A stretch of DNA of 16,697 nucleotides from an uncultured Oscillospiraceae bacterium (lineage in GTDB: Bacteria > Bacillota > Clostridia > Oscillospirales > Oscillospiraceae), in NCBI GenBank assembly GCA_910579725.1, contig CAJTUD010000062.1, positions 1 through 16,697 on the forward strand, read 5' to 3'. Under the pieces are notes generated by a model. It searched no databases. It saw only the letters and a list, made by a program, of their open reading frames with translations, and had not been told where the DNA came from. This document shows positions 1-7,302 of the stretch, in pieces (the stretch's first letter is position 1; each line of letters opens with the position of its first letter). A program made the position numbers and the translations under genes.

Positions 1-87
1 AATTATTTCCTACCAGGGGCCTTTTTGTGCTGTCCGCACAATACGGGGCGGTTCAAAAATAGCTGTGCCACTTTTTTGACACACAGT
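1..87. other. Window edge, no gene seen
   Basis: I see no convincing coding sequence, RNA gene or repeat here. It lies between the left window edge and the terminator downstream of glyS, and may hold the 3' flank of a gene outside the window. Confidence 0.4.
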
Positions 88-114
88 AAAAAGCCGCCCA
101 CCGGGCGGCTTTTT
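88..114 (-). terminator. Rho-independent terminator after glyS
   Basis: A 7-bp GC-only stem (gccgccc at 93-99 with gggcggc at 103-109) closes on a 3-nt loop. It is flanked by an A-run on the left and a T-run on the right, so it reads as a terminator in both directions. It starts about 20 nt past the glyS stop codon. The symmetry means it could also end a convergent plus-strand gene from outside the window. Confidence 0.85.
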
Positions 115-135
115 GATAATGAACAATAAAGGCGG

Positions 136-1560
136 TCAATACGCCAGACGCTCCGCCAGCCAGCCTTTCAGCTCACCAATAGGAATACGGACCTGCTTCA
201 TGCTGTCCCGCTCCCGGACGGTGACACAATTGTCCGCCGGGGTTTCGCCGTCGCCCACGGTCTCAAAGTCCACGGTGATGCAGAAAGGCGTGCCTACCTC
301 GTCCTGACGGCGGTAGCGCTTGCCGATGCTCCCGGCATCGTCAAAGTCGGTCATCCAGTCCTTGGAAAGCTCTGCCTGAATCTCCCGGGCCTTATCGCCC
401 AGCTTTTTGCTCAGAGGAAGCACAGCAGCCTTGAAGGGGGCCAGGGCCGGATGGAGACGCAGTACGGTGCGCACGTCGTTTTTCTCTGCGTCCACGACCT
501 CCTCATCATAGGCGTTGCACAAAAAAGCCAGCAGCATCCGCTCCACGCCCAAGGATGGCTCGATGACAAAGGGCACGTAGTGCTCGTTGGCCTCCTGATC
601 GAAGTAGGTGAGATCCTTGCCGGAGGTGTTCTGATGGGCGGTCAGATCAAAGTTGGTACGGCTGGCCACGCCCCACAGCTCGCCCCACTCGGTAAAGGGG
701 AAGGCAAACTCGAAATCGGTGGTGGCGTTGGAGTAGTGGCTCAGCTCCTCTGGGTCGTGATCCCGAAGCCGCAGGTTCTCCTCCCGGATGCCAAGGTCCA
801 GCAGCCACTGGTGGCAGAAATTCTTCCAATAGGCGAACCACTCCAACTCTGTGCCCGGCTTGCAGAAGAACTCCAGCTCCATCTGTTCAAACTCCCTGGT
901 GCGGAAAATAAAGTTGCCCGGGGTGATCTCGTTGCGGAAACTCTTGCCGATCTGACATACGCCGAAGGGCAGCTTCCGGCGGGTGGAGCGCTGAACGTTG
1001 AGAAAGTTTGTGAAGATGCCCTGAGCGGTTTCCGGACGGAGGTATACGGTGTTTTTAGCCTCCTCGGTGACGCCCTGGAAAGTCTTGAACATCAGGTTGA
1101 ACTTCCGGATATCGGTAAAGTTGTGCTTGCCGCAGGAAGGGCAGGGAATGGTGTGATCCTCGATAAAGGACTTCATTTCCTCCTGAGAGAAGGCGTCCAC
1201 AGGCTTGGGAAGAGCAAATCCGTTTTCCTCCGCCCAGTCCTCAATGATCTTGTCCGCCCGGAAGCGCTCCTTGCACTCCTTGCAGTCCATGAGGGGGTCG
1301 GAGAAGCCGCCCACGTGGCCGGAGGCCACCCATACCTGGGGATTCATAAGGATGGCGGCATCCAAACCCACATTATAGGGATTTTCCTGGACAAACTTTT
1401 TCCACCACGCTTTTTTCACGTTGTTTTTCAGCTCCACGCCCAGAGGACCGTAGTCCCAGGTATTGGCGAGGCCGCCGTAGATCTCGCTGCCAGCGAAGAT
1501 GAAGCCCCGGCCTTTGCAGAGAGCCACGATTTTTTCCATGGTCTTTTCTGTGTTTTTCAT
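136..1560 (-). CDS. glyS: Glycyl-tRNA synthetase, single-chain dimeric type
   Basis: Charges tRNA-Gly with glycine in the cytoplasm; this is the one-chain class II enzyme found in many clostridia, not the alpha/beta tetramer. The 474-residue length fits the family. Visible landmarks are the N-terminal GRGF...GSEIYGG segment, two CxxC pairs (C93/C96 and C140/C143) that may form a zinc site, PETAQGIF at 176-183, the motif 2 region FRNEITP at 208-214 followed by RTREFEQMELEFF, and a C-terminal anticodon-binding domain. The frame is open upstream to 1821, but that extension overlaps another gene and the ATG at 1560 has an AAGGAG site about 10 nt upstream, so I start there. It lies 20 nt downstream of the small membrane-protein gene, with no terminator between them, and a glycine T-box leader precedes both. 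Confidence 0.97.
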   Translation of the reverse strand: MKNTEKTMEKIVALCKGRGFIFAGSEIYGGLANTWDYGPLGVELKNNVKKAWWKKFVQENPYNVGLDAAILMNPQVWVASGHVGGFSDPLMDCKECKERFRADKIIEDWAEENGFALPKPVDAFSQEEMKSFIEDHTIPCPSCGKHNFTDIRKFNLMFKTFQGVTEEAKNTVYLRPETAQGIFTNFLNVQRSTRRKLPFGVCQIGKSFRNEITPGNFIFRTREFEQMELEFFCKPGTELEWFAYWKNFCHQWLLDLGIREENLRLRDHDPEELSHYSNATTDFEFAFPFTEWGELWGVASRTNFDLTAHQNTSGKDLTYFDQEANEHYVPFVIEPSLGVERMLLAFLCNAYDEEVVDAEKNDVRTVLRLHPALAPFKAAVLPLSKKLGDKAREIQAELSKDWMTDFDDAGSIGKRYRRQDEVGTPFCITVDFETVGDGETPADNCVTVRERDSMKQVRIPIGELKGWLAERLAY

Positions 1561-1580
1561 GATAAATATACTCCTTGTAA

Positions 1581-1931
1581 TTAATAAGATACATCGTATC
1601 CGCTTTGACTGAGATAACGGTATAGCCGCCAGGTAATAAAAACACCGGAAAAATAGGCGTAAGCCAGAATAATGCAGTTCCACACTGTGTACCAAGGCTC
1701 CGGCATCCGGTCCATAGTGCAGCAAAGCATCAGCAGGCAAGAGATGACAAAACCGGCAAGGAGCATCCCAAGCAGGCGGCCCGTATATCCCATGTGCCGG
1801 TTCAGATGGCTGTCTTCCCACTTTTCCTCATTGACAGCGTATTGGAAAGATTGCTTTCCGCTCAGCCATGCCAGTCCAAGAAAGGATAGCCAGATGAACC
1901 AGGAATGTTTCTTTTTTTCCGGCGGTTCCAT
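1581..1931 (-). CDS. Small membrane protein between T-box and glyS
   Basis: I do not recognise this 116-residue protein. It has a short charged N-terminus (MEPPEKKK) and about three hydrophobic stretches, roughly residues 10-25, 53-72 and 82-104, so it is probably an inner-membrane protein. The second stretch is rich in Leu and Cys. The ATG has a GGGAG site about 8 nt upstream. It sits directly after the T-box terminator and 20 nt before glyS, with no promoter seen between the two, so it should be co-transcribed with glyS and induced when tRNA-Gly is uncharged. Its base composition is clearly more AT-rich than glyS. Function unknown; a glycine or metabolite transport role would be a guess from context only. 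Confidence 0.72.
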   Translation of the reverse strand: MEPPEKKKHSWFIWLSFLGLAWLSGKQSFQYAVNEEKWEDSHLNRHMGYTGRLLGMLLAGFVISCLLMLCCTMDRMPEPWYTVWNCIILAYAYFSGVFITWRLYRYLSQSGYDVSY

Positions 1932-1950
1932 AAAAAATCTCCCTGCAACA

Positions 1951-1981
1951 GAAAACGCCCTGAGCCGAAAGGCTCAGGGCG
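1951..1981 (-). terminator. T-box regulated terminator
   Basis: A perfect 11-bp stem (cgccctgagcc with ggctcagggcg) with a 4-nt loop, followed on the minus strand by a short run of four Ts. It is the off-state terminator of the glycine T-box and competes with the antiterminator formed around 1993-2006. Confidence 0.9.
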
Positions 1982-2182
1982 AACAGAATTGTCCGCGGTT
2001 CCACCTGAATTCGGGCCTCTGCCCGCACTTTTTGCCCGTAACGTGGGCCCGTCCGGCAGAGCATTTCCGCTCCGCAGCTCCAAGGCGCCTTCCCCGCCGC
2101 CGTCCTGAAGACTTGCACCGTCCGTCTCCTCTCTGTGTTCTGGTCTGCGGGTACTGTTCCTTTTCATCGCTTGTCTTACTGT
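1951..2182 (-). ncRNA. Glycine T-box riboswitch leader
   Basis: Read on the minus strand, the leader has an AGTA-type element and an AGAGAG segment near the 5' end, a CGGTGCAAG segment resembling the apical region of Stem I, and GGGAAGGCGCCTTGGAGC. The last aligns with the specifier region of the B. subtilis glyQS T-box as I remember it, placing specifier GGC (Gly) at 2087-2089. The conserved T-box sequence AGGTGGAACCGCGG is at 1993-2006. The terminator stem follows at 1956-1981. By established T-box mechanism, uncharged tRNA-Gly would favour the antiterminator and allow read-through. The target genes are the membrane protein and glyS. The 5' end is estimated from the promoter. Confidence 0.95.
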
Positions 2183-2188
2183 TTTTTT

Positions 2189-2217
2189 ACTTTATCACCT
2201 TTTCCGGATTCTGTCAA
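2189..2217 (-). promoter_or_regulatory. Promoter of T-box/membrane protein/glyS operon
   Basis: On the minus strand a consensus -35 TTGACA (2212-2217) is separated by exactly 17 nt from a -10 TAAAGT (2189-2194). Transcription would begin near 2182, just upstream of the T-box leader. Confidence 0.8.
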
Positions 2218-2295
2218 GGAAAAATCCCGCCTTACCGGCGAAGATTTCTCACTAGGGTCTCCGGTGGTATTCTTCTTTTTTCTGCTTTCTGGGAC

Positions 2296-2324
2296 TTGCA
2301 GCAAGGTCTGCGCCGTATTATAAT
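2296..2324 (+). promoter_or_regulatory. Promoter of the HAD phosphatase gene
   Basis: TTGCAG (2296-2301), a 17-nt spacer and a perfect TATAAT (2319-2324). It diverges from the glyS operon promoter about 80 nt away. The predicted transcript has a short leader with a GC-rich 6-bp hairpin (2338-2354) just before the ribosome binding site at 2360-2365. Confidence 0.8.
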
Positions 2325-2370
2325 GGGGCCGGCGCATCCCCGGGGAAACCGGGGCGCACAGGAGGCTGAT

Positions 2371-3240
2371 ATGGGAAAATTTGACGGAGTGCTGCTGGTC
2401 AGCGACTACGATAATACCTTTCAATACACAGAATCCGCCCTGTCAGGAGGCGGTGCGGCCGGAGTACTCCCGGCGCCGCGGCGGAACCTGGAGGCCGTGG
2501 AACGCTGGATCAAGGAGGGCGGACGGTTCGCCATCGCCACGGGCCGGGCCCTGGGAGCCTTTCGCCATCAGGCGGAGGCGCTTCCCATCAACGTCCCCAT
2601 CGTCGTGGACAATGGCGGGGGAATCTACGATCTGGCCGCCAGGCGGTATGTGCTGCGCATGCTCCTGCCGGACTCCGCGCTGGAGGATCTGGCGGCCATT
2701 GAGTCTGCTTTCCCTGGCACATCCATGGAGCTTTACCTTTCCGATGAGCGTATCCACGCCCTTCATCCCACAGAGCGAAACGTGCAGCACGCACTGCTCA
2801 CCGGCATGAACTTCCAGGAGATCGGCTCGCTGGACCGCGCCGCCGTTCCTGTGCCGCTGGCCAAGGTGTTGTTTATAGCGGAAATGCCTCGGCTGCTCCA
2901 TATGCGTGCTTTCATGGCGGACCAGGGCTGGGGGGAAAAGTACGAAATGATTTTCTCCAGCGACCACCTTATGGAGCTCACCGCCCGAGGGGCGGACAAG
3001 GGAACCATGACCCGAAAGCTCAAGGAACTCACCGCCTGCCATACCATGCTTTGTATCGGCGACCACGCCAACGATCTCCCCATGCTTCGTGCCGCGGACT
3101 GGGCCTTTGCTCCTGCCAATGCCATTGCGGAGGTCCTGCAATCCGGCGCGGAGGTGGTGTGCCACTGTCTGGAGGGCGCGGTAGCGGAGGTCATTGCCCG
3201 GGCGGAAGCAGCTCTCCTAGCAGAAGTCCATTCTTCATAG
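2371..3240 (+). CDS. HAD-superfamily (IIB, Cof-type) phosphatase
   Basis: A 289-residue soluble hydrolase, probably a sugar-phosphate or nucleotide phosphatase. All four HAD motifs are visible: D12-x-D14-x-T16 (nucleophile and acid/base Asp), ATGR at 56-59, the motif III lysine K210 in ADKGT, and GD-x-x-ND at 230-235 for magnesium binding. The inserted cap between motifs II and III fits the IIB group. The frame is open far upstream, but the ATG at 2371 has AGGAGG 5 nt before it and its own promoter, so the upstream part is not coding. Its last 50 bases overlap the 3' end of mtaB on the other strand. The substrate cannot be read from the sequence. Confidence 0.9.
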   Translation: MGKFDGVLLVSDYDNTFQYTESALSGGGAAGVLPAPRRNLEAVERWIKEGGRFAIATGRALGAFRHQAEALPINVPIVVDNGGGIYDLAARRYVLRMLLPDSALEDLAAIESAFPGTSMELYLSDERIHALHPTERNVQHALLTGMNFQEIGSLDRAAVPVPLAKVLFIAEMPRLLHMRAFMADQGWGEKYEMIFSSDHLMELTARGADKGTMTRKLKELTACHTMLCIGDHANDLPMLRAADWAFAPANAIAEVLQSGAEVVCHCLEGAVAEVIARAEAALLAEVHSS

Positions 3241-4486
3241 CAGTGATTCTGGTGGGGAGGACCTGGTTGCGCAGGTTGTCTCCCTCTGCGGCCACTGCCG
3301 CATAGTTGGGGGCATGGCCCTGGTAGAGACCGTCCTGGGGCTGCTCGTAGAGTACGTTGTACACCTGCCCCACGCATCGGGAGAGGTATTGCAGGCGCAT
3401 GGTCTCCGCCGCCTCTGCGGCTCGGGACGCCCGGAACTCCTTTACTGTCCGGGGAATCTGTTCCATTTCCGCTGCTGGCGTACCGGGACGGATGGAGTAG
3501 GGGAAGATGTGCATCTCTGCGAAGCCGCACTCCTGAATGAACGCCAGGGTGGCGGCAAACTCATCCTCTGTCTCTCCGGGAAAGCCCACGATTAGGTCTG
3601 TGGTGACGGCGGGGTGGGGAAAATACTGGTGCAGCAGCCGGACGCTTTCCCGATACCGGGCTGTGTCGTATTTCCGGTTCATCCGCCGCAGCGTGGCGTC
3701 GCAGCCGGATTGCAGGGACAGATGGAAATGCGGACACAGATTCTCCAGGGCTGCAGCCCGGCGGCAGAACTCCCCGGTGACGGTCCTGGGCTCCAGGGAG
3801 CCCAGACGTACCCGCATATCCCCAGCCTCCCGGCAGACGGCCTCCAGCAGATCCGTCAGTTCCGGCCGCCCTGGAAGGTCCCGGCCCCAGGAGGATATCT
3901 CGATGCCTGTCAGCACGAGCTCCCGGTATCCTTCTCGCTTCAGACGGCGGACTTCTTCCTTCGCCGCCTCCACAGGCAGGGAGCGGACCGGCCCCCGGGC
4001 GTAGGGAATGATGCAGTAGGTGCAGAAATTGACACACCCGTCCTCCACCTTCAGCATGGCCCGGGTCCTGGCCGCCAGCCCTCCGGCGGGCAGAACCTCA
4101 AAGGTCCGGCGGCGGCGGGCCTCGTCCAGGTTCACCACCGGCTCCTTCTCTCGAGTGGCCTGCTCCAGCAGCTCCAGGAATTTCATCCTGTCTCCCGTCC
4201 CGGCGATCAGATCCGCATCCAGGCCCACCACCTCCTGCGGATGGGTCTGGGGATAGCAGCCGCATACCGCCACAACGGCAGAGGGGGACTGCTTCCGGGC
4301 CCGGCGGATCATCTGCCGGGATTTTTTGTCGCTGACGGCGGTGACGGTGCAGGTGTTGATAATGTACGCGTCTGCCGGACCGTCAAAGGGCACCAGTATG
4401 TGCCCCCGGGTTGTCAGCTCCCGCTCCATGGCTGCCGTCTCGTATTGATTCACCTTGCAGCCCAGGGTGTAGATGGCGATATGCAT
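3191..4486 (-). CDS. mtaB: tRNA (t6A37) methylthiotransferase MtaB
   Basis: Radical-SAM enzyme that adds a methylthio group to t6A at position 37 of tRNAs reading ANN codons. The 431-residue protein starts with the UPF0004-type N-terminal domain carrying cysteines C10 (TLGC), C46 (NTC) and C77 for one iron-sulfur cluster. The radical-SAM triad C151-xxx-C155-xx-C158 (CVNFCTYC) follows, with a C-terminal TRAM-like region. MtaB is favoured over MiaB by the start MHIAIYTLGCKVN. The ATG has AAGGAG about 5 nt upstream. It is transcribed toward, and overlaps, the HAD gene. A long palindrome lies immediately upstream of its ribosome binding site. Confidence 0.95.
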   Translation of the reverse strand: MHIAIYTLGCKVNQYETAAMERELTTRGHILVPFDGPADAYIINTCTVTAVSDKKSRQMIRRARKQSPSAVVAVCGCYPQTHPQEVVGLDADLIAGTGDRMKFLELLEQATREKEPVVNLDEARRRRTFEVLPAGGLAARTRAMLKVEDGCVNFCTYCIIPYARGPVRSLPVEAAKEEVRRLKREGYRELVLTGIEISSWGRDLPGRPELTDLLEAVCREAGDMRVRLGSLEPRTVTGEFCRRAAALENLCPHFHLSLQSGCDATLRRMNRKYDTARYRESVRLLHQYFPHPAVTTDLIVGFPGETEDEFAATLAFIQECGFAEMHIFPYSIRPGTPAAEMEQIPRTVKEFRASRAAEAAETMRLQYLSRCVGQVYNVLYEQPQDGLYQGHAPNYAAVAAEGDNLRNQVLPTRITAMKNGLLLGELLPPGQ

Positions 4487-4504
4487 ATTTGCTCCTTTTC
4501 ATCA

Positions 4505-4586
4505 GCCGGAAGGGCCGCCCTGTCCCTGCCTTATTTCTCCACCTGGAGAAATAAGGCAGATAACCCGGGCGGCCCATATTGCCGGC
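4505..4586. repeat. Long nested palindrome before mtaB
   Basis: A perfect 16-bp inverted repeat (4526-4541 with 4544-4559, 2-nt loop) lies inside a perfect 9-bp GC-only repeat (4512-4520 with 4567-4575). Outside that is a 5-bp repeat (4505-4509 with 4582-4586). There is no T-run on either side, so it is not an ordinary terminator. Transcribed toward mtaB it would fold about 10 nt upstream of the ribosome binding site. It could be a dispersed palindromic repeat, a mini inverted-repeat element or a structured leader; the sequence alone does not decide. Confidence 0.85.
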
Positions 4587-4728
4587 GGCATGTTGACCAT
4601 ATAAAACTGCGGTACCGTTACCGTGGGGAAATTCAAGACCAGAAGTGCCCCACAGAGTACGTCGAAGTTCTTTTCGATTACGCTTTCTTGCAAAAAAATC
4701 TCTTTTCTGAAATGTCTTCCAAGCATAA

Positions 4729-4759
4729 ATTATAAGATACAGCGCATATTTTCTGGCAA
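4729..4759 (-). promoter_or_regulatory. Possible mtaB promoter
   Basis: A perfect -10 TATAAT on the minus strand (4729-4734) with TTGCCA (4754-4759) 19 nt away. The spacer is long, so this is only a candidate. It lies about 240 nt before the mtaB start and would put the palindrome in the 5' leader. Confidence 0.4.
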
Positions 4760-4817
4760 ATCACCTAATTTGCAGCAATTGACAGTTCTATAGGCACAAA
4801 TTTGCAGAGCAACGCGG

Positions 4818-5315
4818 TCAAAGTCTCCGTTCATAACATATTTCCGAAGTTTCATATGCCGGTTGTGTTCTGCCCGTCCTGTGAAACCCTTTGGCTTCAT
4901 AGAATCTTCTGGCACGTTCGTTTTCCGCAAAAACCCATAGCATGACGTCTGAGTACCCGGCACAGGCAATATCAGAAAGCAGTCTGTCCATCATTTTACT
5001 TCCATAGCCCCGATGCCAATTTTCAGGCAGACTGTGGATACAGATGATTTCTGCATATCCCGGCATATCCTGCTCCCGGGTCGAATCCCACCATGCGATA
5101 CCATGCGGTCTGTTATCGACAGAAAGAATGTAGCCATTCCCTTTGTGATTCTGAAGTAAGTGCCGATACATTTCCGTACTCTGCTGAATGTTCGTCATTT
5201 TCTCCAACAGTTCTGGGGAAAGAATTTGACTGAATGCAGCTTTCCAGCTTTCTGTTTGGATAAAGGCAAGGGCCGCTTCATCTCCAGGAACTGCTTTTCT
5301 TATAAAACAGCACAT
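4818..5315 (-). CDS. GNAT-family N-acetyltransferase
   Basis: A 165-residue protein with the GNAT fold: N-terminal IRKAVPGDEAAL, the acetyl-CoA binding motif A around residues 98-108 (ENWHRGYGSKMM, R/Q-x-x-G-x-G type), and the C-terminal YEAKGFHRTG segment. It transfers acetyl from acetyl-CoA to an amine; the acceptor is unknown. The ATG is preceded by GGAGG at about 10 nt. It follows ftsH by 73 nt with no evident terminator, so it may be read through from the long operon. Its base composition is lower in GC than ftsH, which suggests later acquisition. Confidence 0.88.
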   Translation of the reverse strand: MCCFIRKAVPGDEAALAFIQTESWKAAFSQILSPELLEKMTNIQQSTEMYRHLLQNHKGNGYILSVDNRPHGIAWWDSTREQDMPGYAEIICIHSLPENWHRGYGSKMMDRLLSDIACAGYSDVMLWVFAENERARRFYEAKGFHRTGRTQPAYETSEICYERRL

Positions 5316-5388
5316 AAAATCACCGCCTCCGTCAGATCCTGATTTTTATAAGCTGCTTCCCAATGGGTACATAGATCCAGAAAGTGCC

Positions 5389-7230
5389 TCAGGAAAAAGT
5401 AACTTTGGGAAAGCCCATGACCGCCGCAAAATCCTCGCCGGACATGGTTTCGTGCTCCAGCAGGTGGGACGCCACCCGCTCCATCTGCTCCCGATGGGCC
5501 TCCAGCACCTCCTGGCACCGGCGGTAGGCTGTGTCAATGATGGCTTTGACCTCCTGGTCGATCTGGGCTGCCACCTCCTCGGAGTAGGTCTTGGCCTGAG
5601 CCATGCTGCGGCCGATGAACACCTCGTCGTGGCCGGAGTCAAAGCTGACCGCGCCCAGCCGCTGGCTCATACCATAGGCCGTCACCATTTTCCGAGCCAT
5701 GGCAGAGGCCCGCTGAATGTCGTTGGACGCGCCGGTGGAAATGTCGTCCAGAAACAGGCTTTCCGCCACCCGTCCTCCCAGCAGAACCGCGATTTCTTCC
5801 TCCATGTACCGCTTGGAGTAGTATCCCCGGTCCTCTCCAGGCAGGGAAATGGTCATGCCGCCGGCCTGCCCCCTGGGGACAATTGTCACCTGATGGACTG
5901 GATCCACGCTGGCCAGACAGTGGTGTATAACGGCGTGTCCCGCCTCGTGGTAGGCAGTAAGCCGCCGCTCGTGGTCGGGCACCACCCTGCTCTTTTTCTC
6001 CGGACCGGCGATGACCTTGATAACCGCCTCCTGGAGAACGTCCATAGTAATGAATTTCTGATCCCTTCTGGCGGACAACAAGGCTCCCTCGTTGACCAGA
6101 TTCTCCAGGTCTGCCCCGGTAAATCCGGAAGTAGCCCGGGCCAGAACCTTCAGGTCTACATCCTCCGCCAGAGGCTTGCCTCTGGTATGAACAGTGAGAA
6201 TCTCCTCCCGGCCCTTGCTGTCAGGGCGGCCCACATAGACCTGCCGGTCGAACCGGCCCGGCCGCAGCAGGGCCGGATCCAGAATGTCCGCGCGGTTGGT
6301 GGCCGCCAGCACCACCACACCGGAGTTGCTGCCGAAGCCATCCATCTCCACCAGTAACTGGTTGAGCGTCTGCTCCCGCTCGTCGTGGCCGCCGCCCAGG
6401 CCCGCGCCTCTCTGGCGGCCCACAGCGTCGATCTCGTCGATGAACACCACCGAGGGAGCCACCTTTTTGGCTTCCTCGAAAAGATCCCTGACCCGGCTGG
6501 CGCCCACGCCCACGTACAGCTCCACAAAGTCGGAGCCGGAGATGGACAGAAACTGCACCCCGGCCTCCCCGGCCACAGCTTTGGCCAGCAGGGTCTTGCC
6601 GGTGCCCGGAGGGCCCACCAGCAGCACACCCTTGGGAATCCGGGCTCCCAGATCCAGATACTTCTGGGGCTCACGGAGAAAGCCCACGATTTCCCTCAGC
6701 TCTTCCTTCTCCTCCTCTGCGCCGGCCACGTCCGCAAAGCTGACTTTTTTATCGCTGTCGGAACCGAAGCGGATACGGGCCCGGCCGAAACGCTTTCCCT
6801 GGTCCATACCTCCGCCCCCCTGGGCCCGGATCATCATGAACTGCCAGATCAGAAACACGCCTCCCACCAGCATACCGTAGAGGAGGATCTCGCTCCACCA
6901 GGGCGGGCGGTAGGCGGGCCGGTTGTCATAGTCCACCAGAACGGCCCGGTCCTTCTGGTCCTGAATCAGCTCACCCAGCTCCGCCCAGAAAAGGGCGGTG
7001 CTGCCCAGCTCGTTGTGGACGGTGGAACCGTCCTTCAGCGTCAGGTACAGCTCGTCGCCGTCCCGGATGATGAAGCTGTGCACCTGCTCCCGGCGGAACA
7101 GCTCCTGCGCCTGGGCGTAGGATACCTCCGGCACGCGGGACACCCCGAAAAAGACGTAGTAGGCACACAGAAGAAAGAGAAGAATAATGAAATAAACGGT
7201 CAAACCAGGACGGTTTCTCTGCTTAGTCAA
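5389..7230 (-). CDS. ftsH: ATP-dependent zinc metalloprotease FtsH
   Basis: Membrane-anchored AAA+ protease that extracts and degrades misfolded membrane proteins and short-lived regulators. Counting from the TTG start (613 aa): membrane segments at about 10-29 and 111-134 flank an extracytoplasmic loop, Walker A GPPGTGKT is at 206-213, Walker B FIDEID near 264-269, the second region of homology with the arginine fingers at about 312-329, and the zinc motif HEAGH at 428-432. A downstream acidic region (LFLDDISTGASND) supplies the third zinc ligand. An in-frame GTG at 7263 is possible, but TTG at 7230 has AAAGGAG 7 nt upstream, so I prefer it. It follows hpt, as in the common tilS-hpt-ftsH cluster. 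The tail after the peptidase domain is short. Confidence 0.97.
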   Translation of the reverse strand: MTKQRNRPGLTVYFIILLFLLCAYYVFFGVSRVPEVSYAQAQELFRREQVHSFIIRDGDELYLTLKDGSTVHNELGSTALFWAELGELIQDQKDRAVLVDYDNRPAYRPPWWSEILLYGMLVGGVFLIWQFMMIRAQGGGGMDQGKRFGRARIRFGSDSDKKVSFADVAGAEEEKEELREIVGFLREPQKYLDLGARIPKGVLLVGPPGTGKTLLAKAVAGEAGVQFLSISGSDFVELYVGVGASRVRDLFEEAKKVAPSVVFIDEIDAVGRQRGAGLGGGHDEREQTLNQLLVEMDGFGSNSGVVVLAATNRADILDPALLRPGRFDRQVYVGRPDSKGREEILTVHTRGKPLAEDVDLKVLARATSGFTGADLENLVNEGALLSARRDQKFITMDVLQEAVIKVIAGPEKKSRVVPDHERRLTAYHEAGHAVIHHCLASVDPVHQVTIVPRGQAGGMTISLPGEDRGYYSKRYMEEEIAVLLGGRVAESLFLDDISTGASNDIQRASAMARKMVTAYGMSQRLGAVSFDSGHDEVFIGRSMAQAKTYSEEVAAQIDQEVKAIIDTAYRRCQEVLEAHREQMERVASHLLEHETMSGEDFAAVMGFPKVTFS

Positions 7231-7237
7231 AAGATCA

Positions 7238-7244
7238 CTCCTTT
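7238..7244 (-). promoter_or_regulatory. Ribosome binding site deciding the ftsH TTG start
   Basis: AAAGGAG on the minus strand, 7 nt before TTG at 7230. It lies inside the longer open frame that begins with GTG at 7263, and so argues for the TTG start. Confidence 0.75.
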
Positions 7245-7302
7245 GGGCAGCCCTGAAGGCCACGCCGCTGCATTTTTCTTGTTGGAAGTTTGCCTCGCCA
7301 GG

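Larger units (their letters stand above)
4487..4817. other. 331-nt gap upstream of mtaB: palindrome, weak promoter
   Basis: No gene with a ribosome binding site is seen. The gap holds the 82-nt nested palindrome at 4505-4586, a smaller stem (gtgggg near 4623 with ccccac near 4648), a possible minus-strand promoter, and a 9-nt direct repeat aatttgcag at about 4769 and 4799. It is visibly more AT-rich than the core genes. Confidence 0.6.

Noticed and set aside
451..1584. 377-codon plus-strand open frame opposite glyS
   Set aside because: GlyS on the other strand is certain, and the antisense translation has no family features.
1561..1821. N-terminal extension of glyS
   Set aside because: It overlaps the small membrane-protein gene, and the ATG at 1560 has its own ribosome binding site and gives the family N-terminus.
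1672..2370. N-terminal extension of the HAD phosphatase
   Set aside because: It crosses the T-box, two promoters and an AGGAGG site; HAD motif I lies 12 residues after the ATG at 2371.
4502..4726. 74-codon minus-strand open frame in the gap before mtaB
   Set aside because: No ribosome binding site, and its second half is only the translated palindrome.
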